Positions 54,466-63,588 of a stretch of 64,000 nt of DNA are shown piece after piece. Made by a program: the position numbers and the translations under genes. Under the pieces are notes generated by a model. That model saw only the letters and a list, made by a program, of their open reading frames with translations. It was not told where the DNA came from and made no database searches. The stretch is from Streptomyces panaciradicis. GTDB lineage: Bacteria > Actinomycetota > Actinomycetes > Streptomycetales > Streptomycetaceae. The stretch is taken from positions 54,348 to 118,347 of the forward strand of contig NZ_JAMGBF010000050.1 in assembly GCF_023516615.1 (NCBI RefSeq), given 5' to 3'. Within the stretch, counting starts at the first letter, position 1. Each line of letters starts with the position of its first letter.

Positions 54466-54539
54466 CGCGGGGTGGAGCAGCTCGGTAGCTCGCTGGGCTC
54501 ATAACCCAGAGGTCGCAGGTTCAAATCCTGTCCCCGCTA
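54466..54539 (+). tRNA. initiator tRNA-fMet (CAT)
   Basis: The sequence folds into a full cloverleaf: acceptor CGCGGGG with CCCCGCT, D arm GAGC/GCTC, anticodon arm CTGGG-CTCATAA-CCCAG with CAT at 54500-54502, and T arm GCAGG-TTCAAAT-CCTGT. Three stacked G-C pairs below the anticodon loop and an unpaired first base (C1 opposite U72) mark it as the initiator. The CCA end is not encoded. It is the only core gene in the window and a likely landmark for integration. Confidence 0.95.
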
Positions 54540-54548
54540 CTGCAAGGT

Positions 54549-54582
54549 GGAGGGCTCGCAACCGTACGGTTGCGAGCCCTCC
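54549..54582 (+). terminator. perfect hairpin behind tRNA-fMet
   Basis: GGAGGGCTCGCAACC and its exact reverse complement (15 bases each) flank a GTAC loop, ten bases after the tRNA. The stem is strong enough to stop transcription, although no T-tract follows. It also lies 13 bases from the tniQ stop codon, so it can serve both convergent units. Confidence 0.75.
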
Positions 54583-54594
54583 ACTCTATGACGC

Positions 54595-55668
54595 CTACAT
54601 GTCGGCGGCCGCCATGCCCAACTGCCAGGTCAGGCACGAGCGTTGGCTCACCGGACCGGTCCGGGACGCGATCCGGTTGTGCCCCGCCCCAAGTAGCAGC
54701 CCGTTTCCGCCCGCCGGACCGGACGGCGCGGGCACCCCCCTACGGTGGCGCCCCAGCCACATCAGCAGCGCCTGACGCCCTTCAGTCACGTCCACCCCCC
54801 ACCCGGCCATCAACTGCTCCACGCCCGCAAGCCATCGGGACCGGTCCGCCGTATCCCGCCGCCCCGCCCGTTCGAAGTCCACCATGGCGTGCGCAAGTTC
54901 CGCGGCCTCCGAGTAGATCACCAGTGGGGCCGCCCGCATCTCCCGCGCGTCCAGCCCAGCCGTCCAGGCCCGGCGCACCCAACATACGGTGTCCGGCATC
55001 CGCGTCCACCAGTACACCGCCACCTGGAAGGCATCGGCGAACAACTCCTCGCCGGCCAGCCCCCACCGTTCGGCCAGCTGCTGCCGCACCTGGTGCGCCG
55101 TCACCGTCTCGGGCAGCTCGGCCAGCTGCACGAAGTCCGGACCACGGCCGCGGGAGTCGTCCGACCAGTAACCGTGCCGCAGACAGACCTGCCAGCTGTC
55201 CGGCGACATCAGCCACACCGTCTGGCCGACACCCAGGGCATCGGCACACAGCGGGCAGTACCGCACGAGGTGCCCCGCCACGGGCTCCCAGCGCCACCAC
55301 CACTGCGCCGCCTCTTCGCCTGGCAGCAGGTGCTCCGCGCCCAGGCTGGGCAGATCCTGCTGCAGAAGACCAGCCGCACGGTCAGCAAGGACAGCCAGAT
55401 AGCGCAGCCCCGCCTCGTTCATGTACATCTCGGTGGACTGCGGGTACTTCTCCACCCGCTCGGTGTACGCGGATGCCTCGCCCTGTCCGACGCGGTCGAG
55501 GAACGCCGCCAGGCTCAGGCCGTTGGCGTGCGCGAGCCGGTTCACGAACGACCCCGTCGACTCACCCGGCACCGGCCGCACACGCAGCGGCAGCGGCCGG
55601 CGAGGCCCGTACAGACCGGGATCGTCCAACACCGCTGCCCTTCCGCCGAAGCCGTCACCACGGGTCAC
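54595..55668 (-). CDS. tniQ: TniQ family protein
   Basis: This 357-residue protein begins with LPLRVRPVPGESTGSFVNRLA (about residues 25-45), the hallmark of the TniQ/TnsD family, which picks the target site for Tn7-like transposases. A zinc finger follows, with YCPLC, then CLRHGYW (about residues 135-165). The C-terminal half is the divergent, DNA-reading part. The GTG at 55668 is the likely start. It ends against tRNA-fMet, so the tRNA or its flank may be the recognised site. No transposase adjoins it; the TnsABC genes lie 18-24 kb away on the same strand. Whether they form one element is unresolved. Confidence 0.8.
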   Translation of the reverse strand: MTRGDGFGGRAAVLDDPGLYGPRRPLPLRVRPVPGESTGSFVNRLAHANGLSLAAFLDRVGQGEASAYTERVEKYPQSTEMYMNEAGLRYLAVLADRAAGLLQQDLPSLGAEHLLPGEEAAQWWWRWEPVAGHLVRYCPLCADALGVGQTVWLMSPDSWQVCLRHGYWSDDSRGRGPDFVQLAELPETVTAHQVRQQLAERWGLAGEELFADAFQVAVYWWTRMPDTVCWVRRAWTAGLDAREMRAAPLVIYSEAAELAHAMVDFERAGRRDTADRSRWLAGVEQLMAGWGVDVTEGRQALLMWLGRHRRGVPAPSGPAGGNGLLLGAGHNRIASRTGPVSQRSCLTWQLGMAAADM

Positions 55669-55808
55669 CGTGACCGGCCCGCCAGCAGGCGGTCAAGAGC
55701 ACCGACACTCGTTCAGGTGAACCCAGGCGAACGCCCAGGCACGGCCTCGCACACTCCTTCCACCCTGTGAACCAGGTGCCTGTGCACACCGTCACCCGGG
55801 GGAGGACC

Positions 55809-58184
55809 ATGGCCACGACGACACGCATCCGCCCGGACACGACCGTCCCCGCCCCCGCGACTGCCTCGCGCCTGAAGACCCGCCTGCGCGGAGGCCAGCA
55901 AATCGCCGTCGACACCTCCGCGAGCAGCTTCATCGAGGGCTACCGCCGTGTCAGCGTTTACATGGCCACCGGCACCGGAAAGACCCTGGTGGCCCTGCAC
56001 GTCGTCCAGGAAACCGCACCCGAAGGCGCCTCCCTGGTGGCAGTCCCCTCCCTGCGACTGCTTGAGCAGACCGCCGCGAAATGGCACAGCGAAGGACGTC
56101 CCGGCCGCTACCTCGGTGTCTGTTCCTCAAGCCACCCGGCAGACCCGTACCTGGCCGACGTCCTCACCATGGTGGGCACCGCCGACGACCTGGCCTGGCA
56201 GGCAGCCGACACCCCAGGACCGCTCAACGTGTTCTGCACCTACGACTCCCTGGACAAGGTCGTCGAAGCCCACCGCGACTTCCATCTGCCCCGCTGGGAC
56301 GTCGTGGTCGCCGACGAAGCCCACCGCACCGCCGGTGACTACGACAAGCCCTGGGCCCGCATCCACCACGACGACAAGCTGCCCGCCCGCCACCGTCTCT
56401 ACATGACCGCGACGCCCCGTGTCTTCGACGAGAAGAAAGCCCGCGAAAAGGGCATCAACGCGGACACTGTCATCGCCTCCATGGACGACGTGAGCATCTA
56501 CGGGCCCGTCGTCTACCGCATCTCCCTGAGAGAGGCGATCGACGAGGGGCTCCTCGCCGACTACCGCATCGCCGGCGTCGTGATCAGAGACGAAGACCTG
56601 CGGGGCCTCCTGAACCGGCTTCCCGCGAACACCTGGACCGGCGAAGCCTTGCGTGCCGCAGCCGCTCAAGTGGCCCTGCTGGTCGCGCAGCACCGCTATG
56701 ACCTGCGCCGCACGCTGACCTTCCACCCCTGCATCGCCGCGGCGGACGTCTTCGCCGAAACACTCCACGAGACCGCGGCCCTGATGCCCCCGGCCTACCA
56801 CGCGCCCCTGCAGGTCGGCACCGTCAGCTCCCGGCAGAGTCCCTTCGAACGCCACAAGAATTACACCGGCTTCGCCTCCGCGCCCCTCAACACCCCCGCC
56901 TCACAGCAGCCGCCCCGCCGGGCCGTCCTCACCAACTGCCGCTGCTGCGCCGAAGGCGTCGACATCCCCGCCATCGACTCCCTGCTCTTCGCCCACCCCA
57001 AGACCAGCAGCATCGACATCATCCAGTCCATCGGACGCGCACTGCGCCAGACCCCAGGCGACAACAAGATCTCCACCATCGTCATCCCCATCTACATGGC
57101 ACCCGGCGAAACCCTCGAGGAGGCCGTCAAGAAAACCGCCTTCCACCTGATCTACCGGGTTCTCATCGACCTCGACGTCTACGACGAGCACACCTTCCAC
57201 CTCGTCGACCACTTCCGGTACCCGAGCGACCCCACCGCCACCCCCCAGATCGCCCCGCGCCCGGAACGCGCCGACGAGATCATCCCCGTTCTCGACCTGA
57301 ACGATGTCATGGCCCCCAACCGCGTATGGGAGGCCGCCTTCGAGGTCGCCACAGACTTCTACCTCCAAAACGGCCACCTCGACGTCCCCAGCCGCTACCT
57401 CCACGACGGCCGCTTCTACCTCGGCTGGTGGATCGGCGCACAGCGCTCCATGCGCAAGAACGGCCTGCTCCTACCCGAACGCATCGCAGCGCTGGACACC
57501 CTCGGCATGATCTGGGAGCACCCTCCGCACAGCATCGAGCGCAAGCTCCTCATCGCCCGCGACTACGTCACCCGCCACGGACACCTCGCCCCCCGGTGGG
57601 TCGAACACCACCAAGGCCTGCACCTGGGCCGCTGGCTCGCCGACAGCCGAAAGGAAGCCAACACCCGCCGCCTGCCCCACTGCTACCAGCGGGCCCTGAA
57701 CGAGATCTACCCCTGGTGGAACACCAAAGGCAGAGCCGAATGGAAACGCACCTACGCCCGCGCCCACGCCGCCGCACGCGACAAGACCCTGATCTTCCCC
57801 GGCCCGCACCAACTCACCGGCGCCGCCCCTGTGCTGACCCAATGGCTGGCCGAGCAGATCGACAACCTCGCCGGGCTCGAGGACTACCAGCGCCACCTCA
57901 TGGGCGACCTCCCCATCGAGCACCCCCTGGCCCTCCTGCTGCGCCGCCCGCGAGGCTCTTCCCAACGGGCCTTCGCCCGAGGATTGAAGGCCGCCTACGC
58001 CTACCGCTGCCGCCACCAACACCTGGACGTTCCCTACAACTACACCTGCGAAGACGGCTTCGCCTTGGGAAGGTGGCTCGCCGAGAAGCGGCGTTTTCCG
58101 CAGGCCCTCTCACGAGAACAACTGGACGCCCTGGAAGCCCTCGACATGCGCTGTATCTCACGCCACCGGCACCGCACACCCTGA
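55809..58184 (+). CDS. SF2 DEAH helicase with helicase-associated repeats
   Basis: This 791-residue SF2 helicase has motif I MATGTGKTLVAL (about residues 53-64), motif II VVADEAHRT (about 170), motif III YMTATPRVF and motif VI QSIGRALRQ (about 410). From about residue 500 on there are repeated helicase-associated (HA) modules: DFYLQNGHLDVPSRY followed by GWWIGAQRSMRKNG, and weaker copies to the C-terminus. HA-repeat helicases are common in the arms and plasmids of Streptomyces, and TtrA of chromosome ends belongs to this general class. The ATG at 55809 follows GGGGGAGGA. Its neighbour at 59042 has the same layout. A role in replication, transfer or defence is possible. Confidence 0.8.
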   Translation: MATTTRIRPDTTVPAPATASRLKTRLRGGQQIAVDTSASSFIEGYRRVSVYMATGTGKTLVALHVVQETAPEGASLVAVPSLRLLEQTAAKWHSEGRPGRYLGVCSSSHPADPYLADVLTMVGTADDLAWQAADTPGPLNVFCTYDSLDKVVEAHRDFHLPRWDVVVADEAHRTAGDYDKPWARIHHDDKLPARHRLYMTATPRVFDEKKAREKGINADTVIASMDDVSIYGPVVYRISLREAIDEGLLADYRIAGVVIRDEDLRGLLNRLPANTWTGEALRAAAAQVALLVAQHRYDLRRTLTFHPCIAAADVFAETLHETAALMPPAYHAPLQVGTVSSRQSPFERHKNYTGFASAPLNTPASQQPPRRAVLTNCRCCAEGVDIPAIDSLLFAHPKTSSIDIIQSIGRALRQTPGDNKISTIVIPIYMAPGETLEEAVKKTAFHLIYRVLIDLDVYDEHTFHLVDHFRYPSDPTATPQIAPRPERADEIIPVLDLNDVMAPNRVWEAAFEVATDFYLQNGHLDVPSRYLHDGRFYLGWWIGAQRSMRKNGLLLPERIAALDTLGMIWEHPPHSIERKLLIARDYVTRHGHLAPRWVEHHQGLHLGRWLADSRKEANTRRLPHCYQRALNEIYPWWNTKGRAEWKRTYARAHAAARDKTLIFPGPHQLTGAAPVLTQWLAEQIDNLAGLEDYQRHLMGDLPIEHPLALLLRRPRGSSQRAFARGLKAAYAYRCRHQHLDVPYNYTCEDGFALGRWLAEKRRFPQALSREQLDALEALDMRCISRHRHRTP

Positions 58185-58380
58185 ACCGCCGACCAACCGG
58201 CAGACCACGGGCGCGCCCCTGCGCTCCGCCCCCCGAACGAACAGCTGCACCAGATCCTCCCGGCAGCGCCCGCCGCACCCGCCCAACAGACCCGGAACCC
58301 GAGCCCGGCAGACATCACCAGACGTACCGCAGCCCAAAAGCACGAAAGAACCGAACGACCTCAACCAGGAGCACGGCATC

Positions 58381-58884
58381 ATGACGACACCGCCCCACTC
58401 GCCCGGCCGGCTGCCTGCCTTCAACATCGGCCTCACCCACGTCACACTCCCCACCTCACAGGTACAGGCCAACCGCCTGACCGAACTCATCAACGAAGTC
58501 ACTCTGGGCACCGACGTGATCGTGATCGTGGTGAGCCCCGCCACCCACCTGGCCGAGACCGACGTCGATCCAAGCCGCTTCATCTGGCCGACCTGGCAGG
58601 GAGAGACCATCCCCGAGGCCCACCAGAAGTGGAAGGCCGTCTTTGCTACCCAGGACCGCACCTTCAGGGGCATCTACTACGAGGGCCCCACCCTTGAAGA
58701 GACGCAGACCTTCCGCGTCCCGGCCACCGTTCTGTCCGACGCGATGTGGAAGATGACCCAGAACGAGCCGCCCTGCGCGGTCCTGTGCACCGGCCTCACC
58801 GGAGACCCCTCCGCAGCCGAAATCACGACCGCCCTAAAAGAAGGAAGGCTCCAAGCAGTCCTGGTAGAAGCCCTGTTCGCCTAA
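58381..58884 (+). CDS. hypothetical protein between two helicases
   Basis: This 167-residue protein reads as a compact mixed fold: FNIGLTHVTLPTSQVQANRLTELI, then TDVIVIVVSPATHLAE, a tryptophan-rich WPTWQGETIPEAHQKW, and CAVLCTGLTGD near the end. No motif, membrane segment or signal peptide is visible and I do not recognise a family. The ATG follows CAGGAG at 58370-58375, a strong ribosome site. Lying between two HA-repeat helicases on the same strand with gaps of about 160-200 bases, it may belong with them. Confidence 0.6.
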   Translation: MTTPPHSPGRLPAFNIGLTHVTLPTSQVQANRLTELINEVTLGTDVIVIVVSPATHLAETDVDPSRFIWPTWQGETIPEAHQKWKAVFATQDRTFRGIYYEGPTLEETQTFRVPATVLSDAMWKMTQNEPPCAVLCTGLTGDPSAAEITTALKEGRLQAVLVEALFA

Positions 58885-59041
58885 CCGCAGACCAGCCCCA
58901 CGCCATCCCCTAACGTTGCACGGACACAACCCGCACCCACCGACCCGGCCCGCTCCTCTCACAACACCACTCAGCGAAGGACACCCGACACGATGGATCC
59001 CGCCGGCCACCGCTCCATCGCGCACTGAGGATCTTGTTTCA

Positions 59042-61480
59042 ATGCCCTCTGAGGAGCCCATCGCCGAGATCTCCGCCGTCACCGCCTCCCGCACCCGCCC
59101 CGCCAGGCTCTCACTACGCCCGGACCAGCAGCGGGCGGTCGACAGCGCGGCACGTCACCTGGCACGCGAACACACCCGCGGACATATGGTCTCGGCCTGC
59201 GGCACCGGCAAAACGCTCACCGCGCTGCGGACCGCCGAAGCCCTCGACGCCCGACACCTGCTGATCGCCGTGCCGAGCCTGGACCTCATCTCGCAGTGGG
59301 CCAGCACAGCCCGCAACGACGGACGCCCAGAACCGATGATGGCCGTCTCATCCCTGGCCGCAGCCAAGCACCCGGTCCTGGCCGGAGCAGCCGTCCACAG
59401 CACCAACAACCCAGAGTTCCTGGCAACGTGGCTGGCCCGGCACGAGCACGCCACCGTCTTCGTCACGCTTGACTCCCTCCCGAGAATCGAACAGACCCAG
59501 CACACCCGTGCTCCCGTGCCGACCTTCGACCTCCTGATCGTCGACGAGGCACACCGCACCGCGGGAAGCTGGGACAAGGACTGGACCGTCCTGCACGACC
59601 ACACCCGCATCCGAGCCGACCGCCGCCTCTACCTGACCGCCACCCCCTACGAATGGGACCCACCCCGCCTAACCGAAGCACCCACCACCCGCCCCCAGCC
59701 CAAACGCACCGCAGCCACCGCCCCCGCCTGGGACACCCCCGCCCTCGTCGCCTCCATGGCGGACCCCAAGACCTTCGGCCCCCGCCTGCACACCTACAGC
59801 CACGCCGATGCCATCGACGACGGAGTCCTCGCCGACTACCAACTGGTCGTCCCCACGATCACCGACACCCACCTGCGCACCGTCCTCACCACCCCCGACA
59901 CCTACTCCGGCTTCGGCCCGACCGCACGCCGCACCACCGCCCTGCACCTGGCAGTCCTCAAAGCGATGACCGAACACGACCTCCACCACGTGATCGTGTA
60001 CTTCCAGCAGGTCGCCGACGCCACCGACTTCGCCTGCCAGTTCCCCCACACCCTGCGCACTCTCACCGACGACCAACGTCCCGCCTGGACCAGCGACCTG
60101 GTAGTCCAGTCGATCAACGGCACCCACAGTCCCGGCCAGCGCCACGACATCCTCACCGACTTCGCTACCGCCGACCGCGCCGTGCTGACCAACGCCCAAG
60201 TACTGGGGGAGGGCGTCGACCTGCCGGCCGTCGACGCCGTCGTCTTCGCCGACCGCACCGCCAGCGTCCGCCGCATCGTCCAGGCCCTCGGCCGCGCCCT
60301 ACGCAAACCCCCCACCCAGACCGCAAAGACCGCCAGCCTCGTCGTCCCCGCCTACATCCCTCACGGCGCCGACCCCACCGACCTCCTCGGCACCCCCTAC
60401 GAAGCCCTCTGGCTCGTCACAGCAGCCCTGCGCCACCACGACCAGACCATCGCCGCCCGCGCCCCCCGCACCACCGCAAAACGCCGCCTGGAACAGGGCA
60501 CCCGCACGCTCCTGGCCCGCCGCTTCCGCTTCGACTTCACCCTCGACCCCGACAGCATCGCCCGTGCCATGGACCTGATCGCCTGGCCCGCCGACGCCGC
60601 CGCCCTTTCCGCCCCCCGCCGGGCAGGCATGGCGGCCGCGACCCGCTTCCACGCCGAACACCGCCACCTGCGCGTGCCCTCCGACTACGAAGACGCCTAC
60701 GGCTACCGGCTCGGCGCCTTCATTACCAGCCAGCGCACCGCCCGCAGACAAGGCATCCTCACCGAGGACTGGATCGCCGAACTCGACGCACTCGCCATGA
60801 TCTGGGACGACCACGAAGCCGCCTGGCAGGGCAACCTCACCACCGTCACCGCCTTCCACACCGAGTATGGCCACCTCGCCATCCCCGACCACCAGCCCGG
60901 CGGCCGCTTCCTCGGCATCCAGCGCACCCTCGCCCGCGACAACCGCCTCGACCCCGACCGCCACGTCCAGCTCGCCGCCCTCGACCCCGACTGGACCCTC
61001 CCGCACGGCCCCGACTGGCATCGCAAGTACCACCTCCTGCGCCGCCACATCGAGGCCGGCAACAGCCCGGCTGCCCTGCACCGCGACACAGTGATCGACG
61101 AGGTGAAGGCGGGAAGCTGGCTGCACCGCCAGCTCTCCACCTGGGACCGCCTCGCCCCCGCTCAGCAAGCTCTCCTCACCCGCCTGCAGCTGACCCCCGC
61201 AAACCCCCTGACCCCTGCCAGGCCGGCGAGCCCGCCCACAGCGAAGCGGCGACGTCGTTCCTTCGAGCAGAACGCGCAGATCCTCCAGCTCTTCGTCGAG
61301 CACTGGAACCGCCCGCCCGGCGCACGGGAATGGATCGAGATCGACGGAGAACGCATCATGATCGGCCCGTGGCTGTGCAAAGCCCGAACCAGACGCGACG
61401 CTGGTCAACTCGCAAAAGAGCAGGATGACTTGATGGCCCGGATCCTCCAGGAAGCCTGGACCGCCCCAGTACCGGAGTAA
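59042..61480 (+). CDS. SF2 DEAH helicase with helicase-associated repeats, second copy
   Basis: This 812-residue protein has the same layout as the helicase at 55809, but the sequences differ clearly. Motif I is ACGTGKTLTAL (about residues 51-61), motif II VDEAHRTAG (about 170), motif III YLTATPYEW and motif VI QALGRALRKPP (about 418). An insert after motif III is proline- and threonine-rich. HA modules follow (FHAEHRHLRVPSDYED, then LGAFITSQRTARRQG). The C-terminus adds a basic segment (KRRRRSFEQNAQILQLFVEHWN) and a further HA-like copy. The ATG at 59042 has only a weak GAGG site, so a start upstream is possible. The catalytic motifs are intact. Confidence 0.8.
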   Translation: MPSEEPIAEISAVTASRTRPARLSLRPDQQRAVDSAARHLAREHTRGHMVSACGTGKTLTALRTAEALDARHLLIAVPSLDLISQWASTARNDGRPEPMMAVSSLAAAKHPVLAGAAVHSTNNPEFLATWLARHEHATVFVTLDSLPRIEQTQHTRAPVPTFDLLIVDEAHRTAGSWDKDWTVLHDHTRIRADRRLYLTATPYEWDPPRLTEAPTTRPQPKRTAATAPAWDTPALVASMADPKTFGPRLHTYSHADAIDDGVLADYQLVVPTITDTHLRTVLTTPDTYSGFGPTARRTTALHLAVLKAMTEHDLHHVIVYFQQVADATDFACQFPHTLRTLTDDQRPAWTSDLVVQSINGTHSPGQRHDILTDFATADRAVLTNAQVLGEGVDLPAVDAVVFADRTASVRRIVQALGRALRKPPTQTAKTASLVVPAYIPHGADPTDLLGTPYEALWLVTAALRHHDQTIAARAPRTTAKRRLEQGTRTLLARRFRFDFTLDPDSIARAMDLIAWPADAAALSAPRRAGMAAATRFHAEHRHLRVPSDYEDAYGYRLGAFITSQRTARRQGILTEDWIAELDALAMIWDDHEAAWQGNLTTVTAFHTEYGHLAIPDHQPGGRFLGIQRTLARDNRLDPDRHVQLAALDPDWTLPHGPDWHRKYHLLRRHIEAGNSPAALHRDTVIDEVKAGSWLHRQLSTWDRLAPAQQALLTRLQLTPANPLTPARPASPPTAKRRRRSFEQNAQILQLFVEHWNRPPGAREWIEIDGERIMIGPWLCKARTRRDAGQLAKEQDDLMARILQEAWTAPVPE

Positions 61481-61506
61481 CGCACCAGGCTCGAAAGGCT
61501 ACGCGG

Positions 61507-61773
61507 TCACTGTTCTGGCCCCTCGGTGACGCCGAAGCTGAAGCCGACCTCGAAGGCGGGCGATTCGTCGTACGCGGAGTGCCTCATCTGCTGGTCCTGT
61601 ATGTCGAAGAAGCCGTCCTCGACGAGGGCGCCGCCGTCCCAGTACCAGCGGGCCAGACGATCGGCGGCTCCGGCGAACTTCGTCGTCCACGAGCCCGAGC
61701 TCACGCTGATCCTGCCGATCGACGCTTCAGCGGCCATGGCGGACACCGACTTCATGCTCGGCTCGTTCGGCAT
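61507..61773 (-). CDS. possible small gene or fragment, unresolved
   Basis: This minus-strand frame of 88 residues has a globular-looking end (ARWYWDGGALVEDGFFDIQDQQ, HSAYDESPAFEVGFSFGV) and high G/C codon third positions. On the plus strand, the overlapping stretch 61676-61840 also reads plausibly (FVVHEPELTLILPID, DTDFMLGSFGMGAQLHD). Both cannot be full genes. The area looks like debris of one or two genes, and I cannot decide the strand. Confidence 0.3.
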   Translation of the reverse strand: MPNEPSMKSVSAMAAEASIGRISVSSGSWTTKFAGAADRLARWYWDGGALVEDGFFDIQDQQMRHSAYDESPAFEVGFSFGVTEGPEQ

Positions 61774-61935
61774 GGGCGCCCAGCTCCACGACCGCGAGTC
61801 CGTCTCCGTGCGCGTAGCGCTCGAGATTCCCCGACCCGAAAGGTTCGTTATCGGTAAATGGATCGAGTCGACTCCATTAGGTTCAACCCGCTTTGGATCT
61901 CGCCAGCCCTGATACGATCTTGGTTGCGAGATGGG

Positions 61936-61978
61936 CGGCCCGGCAAGGTGTTACCGCACCTTGCCGGGCCGTTTTCTT
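61936..61978 (+). terminator. intrinsic terminator upstream of HNH gene
   Basis: CGGCCCGGCAAGGTG and CACCTTGCCGGGCCG form a perfect 15-base stem around a TTACCG loop, followed by TTTTCTTT. This is a textbook intrinsic terminator, rare in Streptomyces. It isolates the HNH gene from anything upstream. Confidence 0.85.
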
Positions 61979-62006
61979 TGGCGAACTCGATGGGAGCGAG
62001 TCACCA

Positions 62007-62921
62007 ATGGCAGAGCCTAAGTGCTCCATAGAAGGCTGCGAGAAGCCGCAGAGGTACAAGGCGAGCGGCTGGTGCGGGATGCACTACGCCAGGGCGAGGA
62101 AGTACGGCACCCCCGATGCAAAGGTGCGTGAATACACGGCACAGACCGGTACCTGCCGGGCGGAGGGGTGCGACCGTCCGGCTCAGCGCAAAGGGTGCTG
62201 CCAGGCCCACTACGTGCGACTGTTCCGTGGGGAGAAGGATGCGCTCGCAACCCCCATCAGTACTCAGACGAAGAAGACTTGCACCCTGGACGGCTGCAGC
62301 AGAACGCACGTTGCCCGCGGGTACTGCGATCTGCACTACAGCCGGATGCGGCACAAGGGAGATCCTGGGGGCCTGGACTTTCAGGAGAAGACCCCTCGCC
62401 CCGACAAGTGCCATGGGCCGGAGTGCGACTCGCCGGTTCGCGCTAAGGGGTACTGCTCGGGCCACTACCGGCAATGGCGCGAGGGTCAAGAGCTGGTCCC
62501 TAAGTTGTCCTTCGCCCCGGCAGGAAGCGGACACACCAACAAGAACGGCTACAGGGTCTTGTCAGTGACCGTCGATGGCGTGCGGCGCAGCGTGTTCGAG
62601 CACCGTGTAGCTGTTGAGGAGGCGCTCGGCCGCCCGCTGTTGCCGACGGAGACGGTGCACCACGTCAACGGCATACGCCATGACAACAGCACCGACGGCC
62701 CGCTCATCCTGGATGAGCGGGGCCGACTGCGTTCGGGGAACCTCGAGTTGTGGTCGCACGCGCATCCGCGCGGTCAGGAGATCGGTCCGAAGCTGGATTA
62801 CGCGCGGGGCCTGCTGGCGCTGTATGGGTCGACTGAGGAGCGGCAGCGGTTCGCTGAGTTCGCGCGGCATGTGGTGGAGAACGAGGGCGGCGAGGACGGT
62901 TCTGACGGGCAGGCGACGTAA
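62007..62921 (+). CDS. HNH endonuclease with zinc-knuckle repeats
   Basis: This 304-residue protein carries four zinc-knuckle repeats of the type CSIEGCEKPQ...GWCGMHYARARKYG (about residues 5-170), each with C-x4-C and a following C-x2-HY. A C-terminal HNH domain follows: EHRVAVEEALGRPLL, then ETVHHVNGIRHDN (His-His-Asn core, about residues 220-232) and a final helix after NLELWSHAH. Phage and mobile homing endonucleases use this build, with knuckles reading the DNA. The ATG at 62007 follows GGGAGCGAG; an intrinsic terminator precedes it. The gene appears less GC-rich than its neighbours, which suggests recent arrival. It sits between two poorly resolved fragments and may have landed in another gene. 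Confidence 0.75.
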   Translation: MAEPKCSIEGCEKPQRYKASGWCGMHYARARKYGTPDAKVREYTAQTGTCRAEGCDRPAQRKGCCQAHYVRLFRGEKDALATPISTQTKKTCTLDGCSRTHVARGYCDLHYSRMRHKGDPGGLDFQEKTPRPDKCHGPECDSPVRAKGYCSGHYRQWREGQELVPKLSFAPAGSGHTNKNGYRVLSVTVDGVRRSVFEHRVAVEEALGRPLLPTETVHHVNGIRHDNSTDGPLILDERGRLRSGNLELWSHAHPRGQEIGPKLDYARGLLALYGSTEERQRFAEFARHVVENEGGEDGSDGQAT

Positions 62922-63072
62922 GAGCGGGGCGGACTTTACGGTCCGCCCCGTTCGTTGTTCAACGCCGCGCCGCTGGAGCCCCCGGCCGGCTCCGGAAGCG
63001 CCGGAAGTCCCGCTCGATCCGGGCTACGTCTCGCCCGTTGAAGCGATCCCGGCCGAGGAGAACCTCGCGGAC

Positions 63073-63588
63073 GTGATCCTCGACGACGCGACGAAGGAGC
63101 CGCCCGCGGACCCGGACGCCGTGTTCGTTCCGGAGCTGCCCTACGGCTCCAACCGCGTGTGTCAGTACCGCCTGGTGGAGCGCACGTTCCTCGGCCCGCA
63201 CAGCAGCCCGATCGAGCGTCTCCTTCTGCCCGAGGGCGATCCCACCCTGCTCGGACAGGCCCCAGCCCGCCCCGACCGAATGCACGCCGCGCACGGGGCG
63301 CTGCTCGCCAGCACCGCCCCTGAAGCGCGGACACTCGGACCACAAGCCCAACTGGCGAGCGTGTACCTCGCGGCACACACCGACCCTGCAACCGGCAACG
63401 GCCTGGAAGAACTCGACCAGATGGCACGCTCCTGCGATATCAGGCCTGCAGAGCTGGCCCGCACCCTCGATCAACTGACAGCCACAGCACTGCTCGAGAC
63501 ATGGCAGGCATCCCCATACTCCGGAGACCTGCACTGGACCCTTGCGCGTACACACAGAAACGCCCCACGCATCGCCGGTGAGCAGTAG
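63073..63588 (+). CDS. hypothetical protein, 5' end unresolved
   Basis: Well-biased codons in this frame run from about 62990 to 63588, but no start codon with a ribosome site is visible; the GTG at 63073 is only the first usable one. The protein has an acidic segment (NLADVILDDATKEPPADPDAV), then YGSNRVCQYRLVERTFLGPH, and a helical end that could be a winged helix (EELDQMARSCDIRPAELARTLDQL). It may be the 3' part of a gene whose start was lost when the HNH gene arrived. I do not recognise it. Confidence 0.45.
   Translation: MILDDATKEPPADPDAVFVPELPYGSNRVCQYRLVERTFLGPHSSPIERLLLPEGDPTLLGQAPARPDRMHAAHGALLASTAPEARTLGPQAQLASVYLAAHTDPATGNGLEELDQMARSCDIRPAELARTLDQLTATALLETWQASPYSGDLHWTLARTHRNAPRIAGEQ

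Noticed and set aside
54466..54539. tRNA as attL/attR with a duplicated 3' end
   Set aside because: I noticed no second copy of the tRNA 3' segment in the window and no tyrosine integrase gene.
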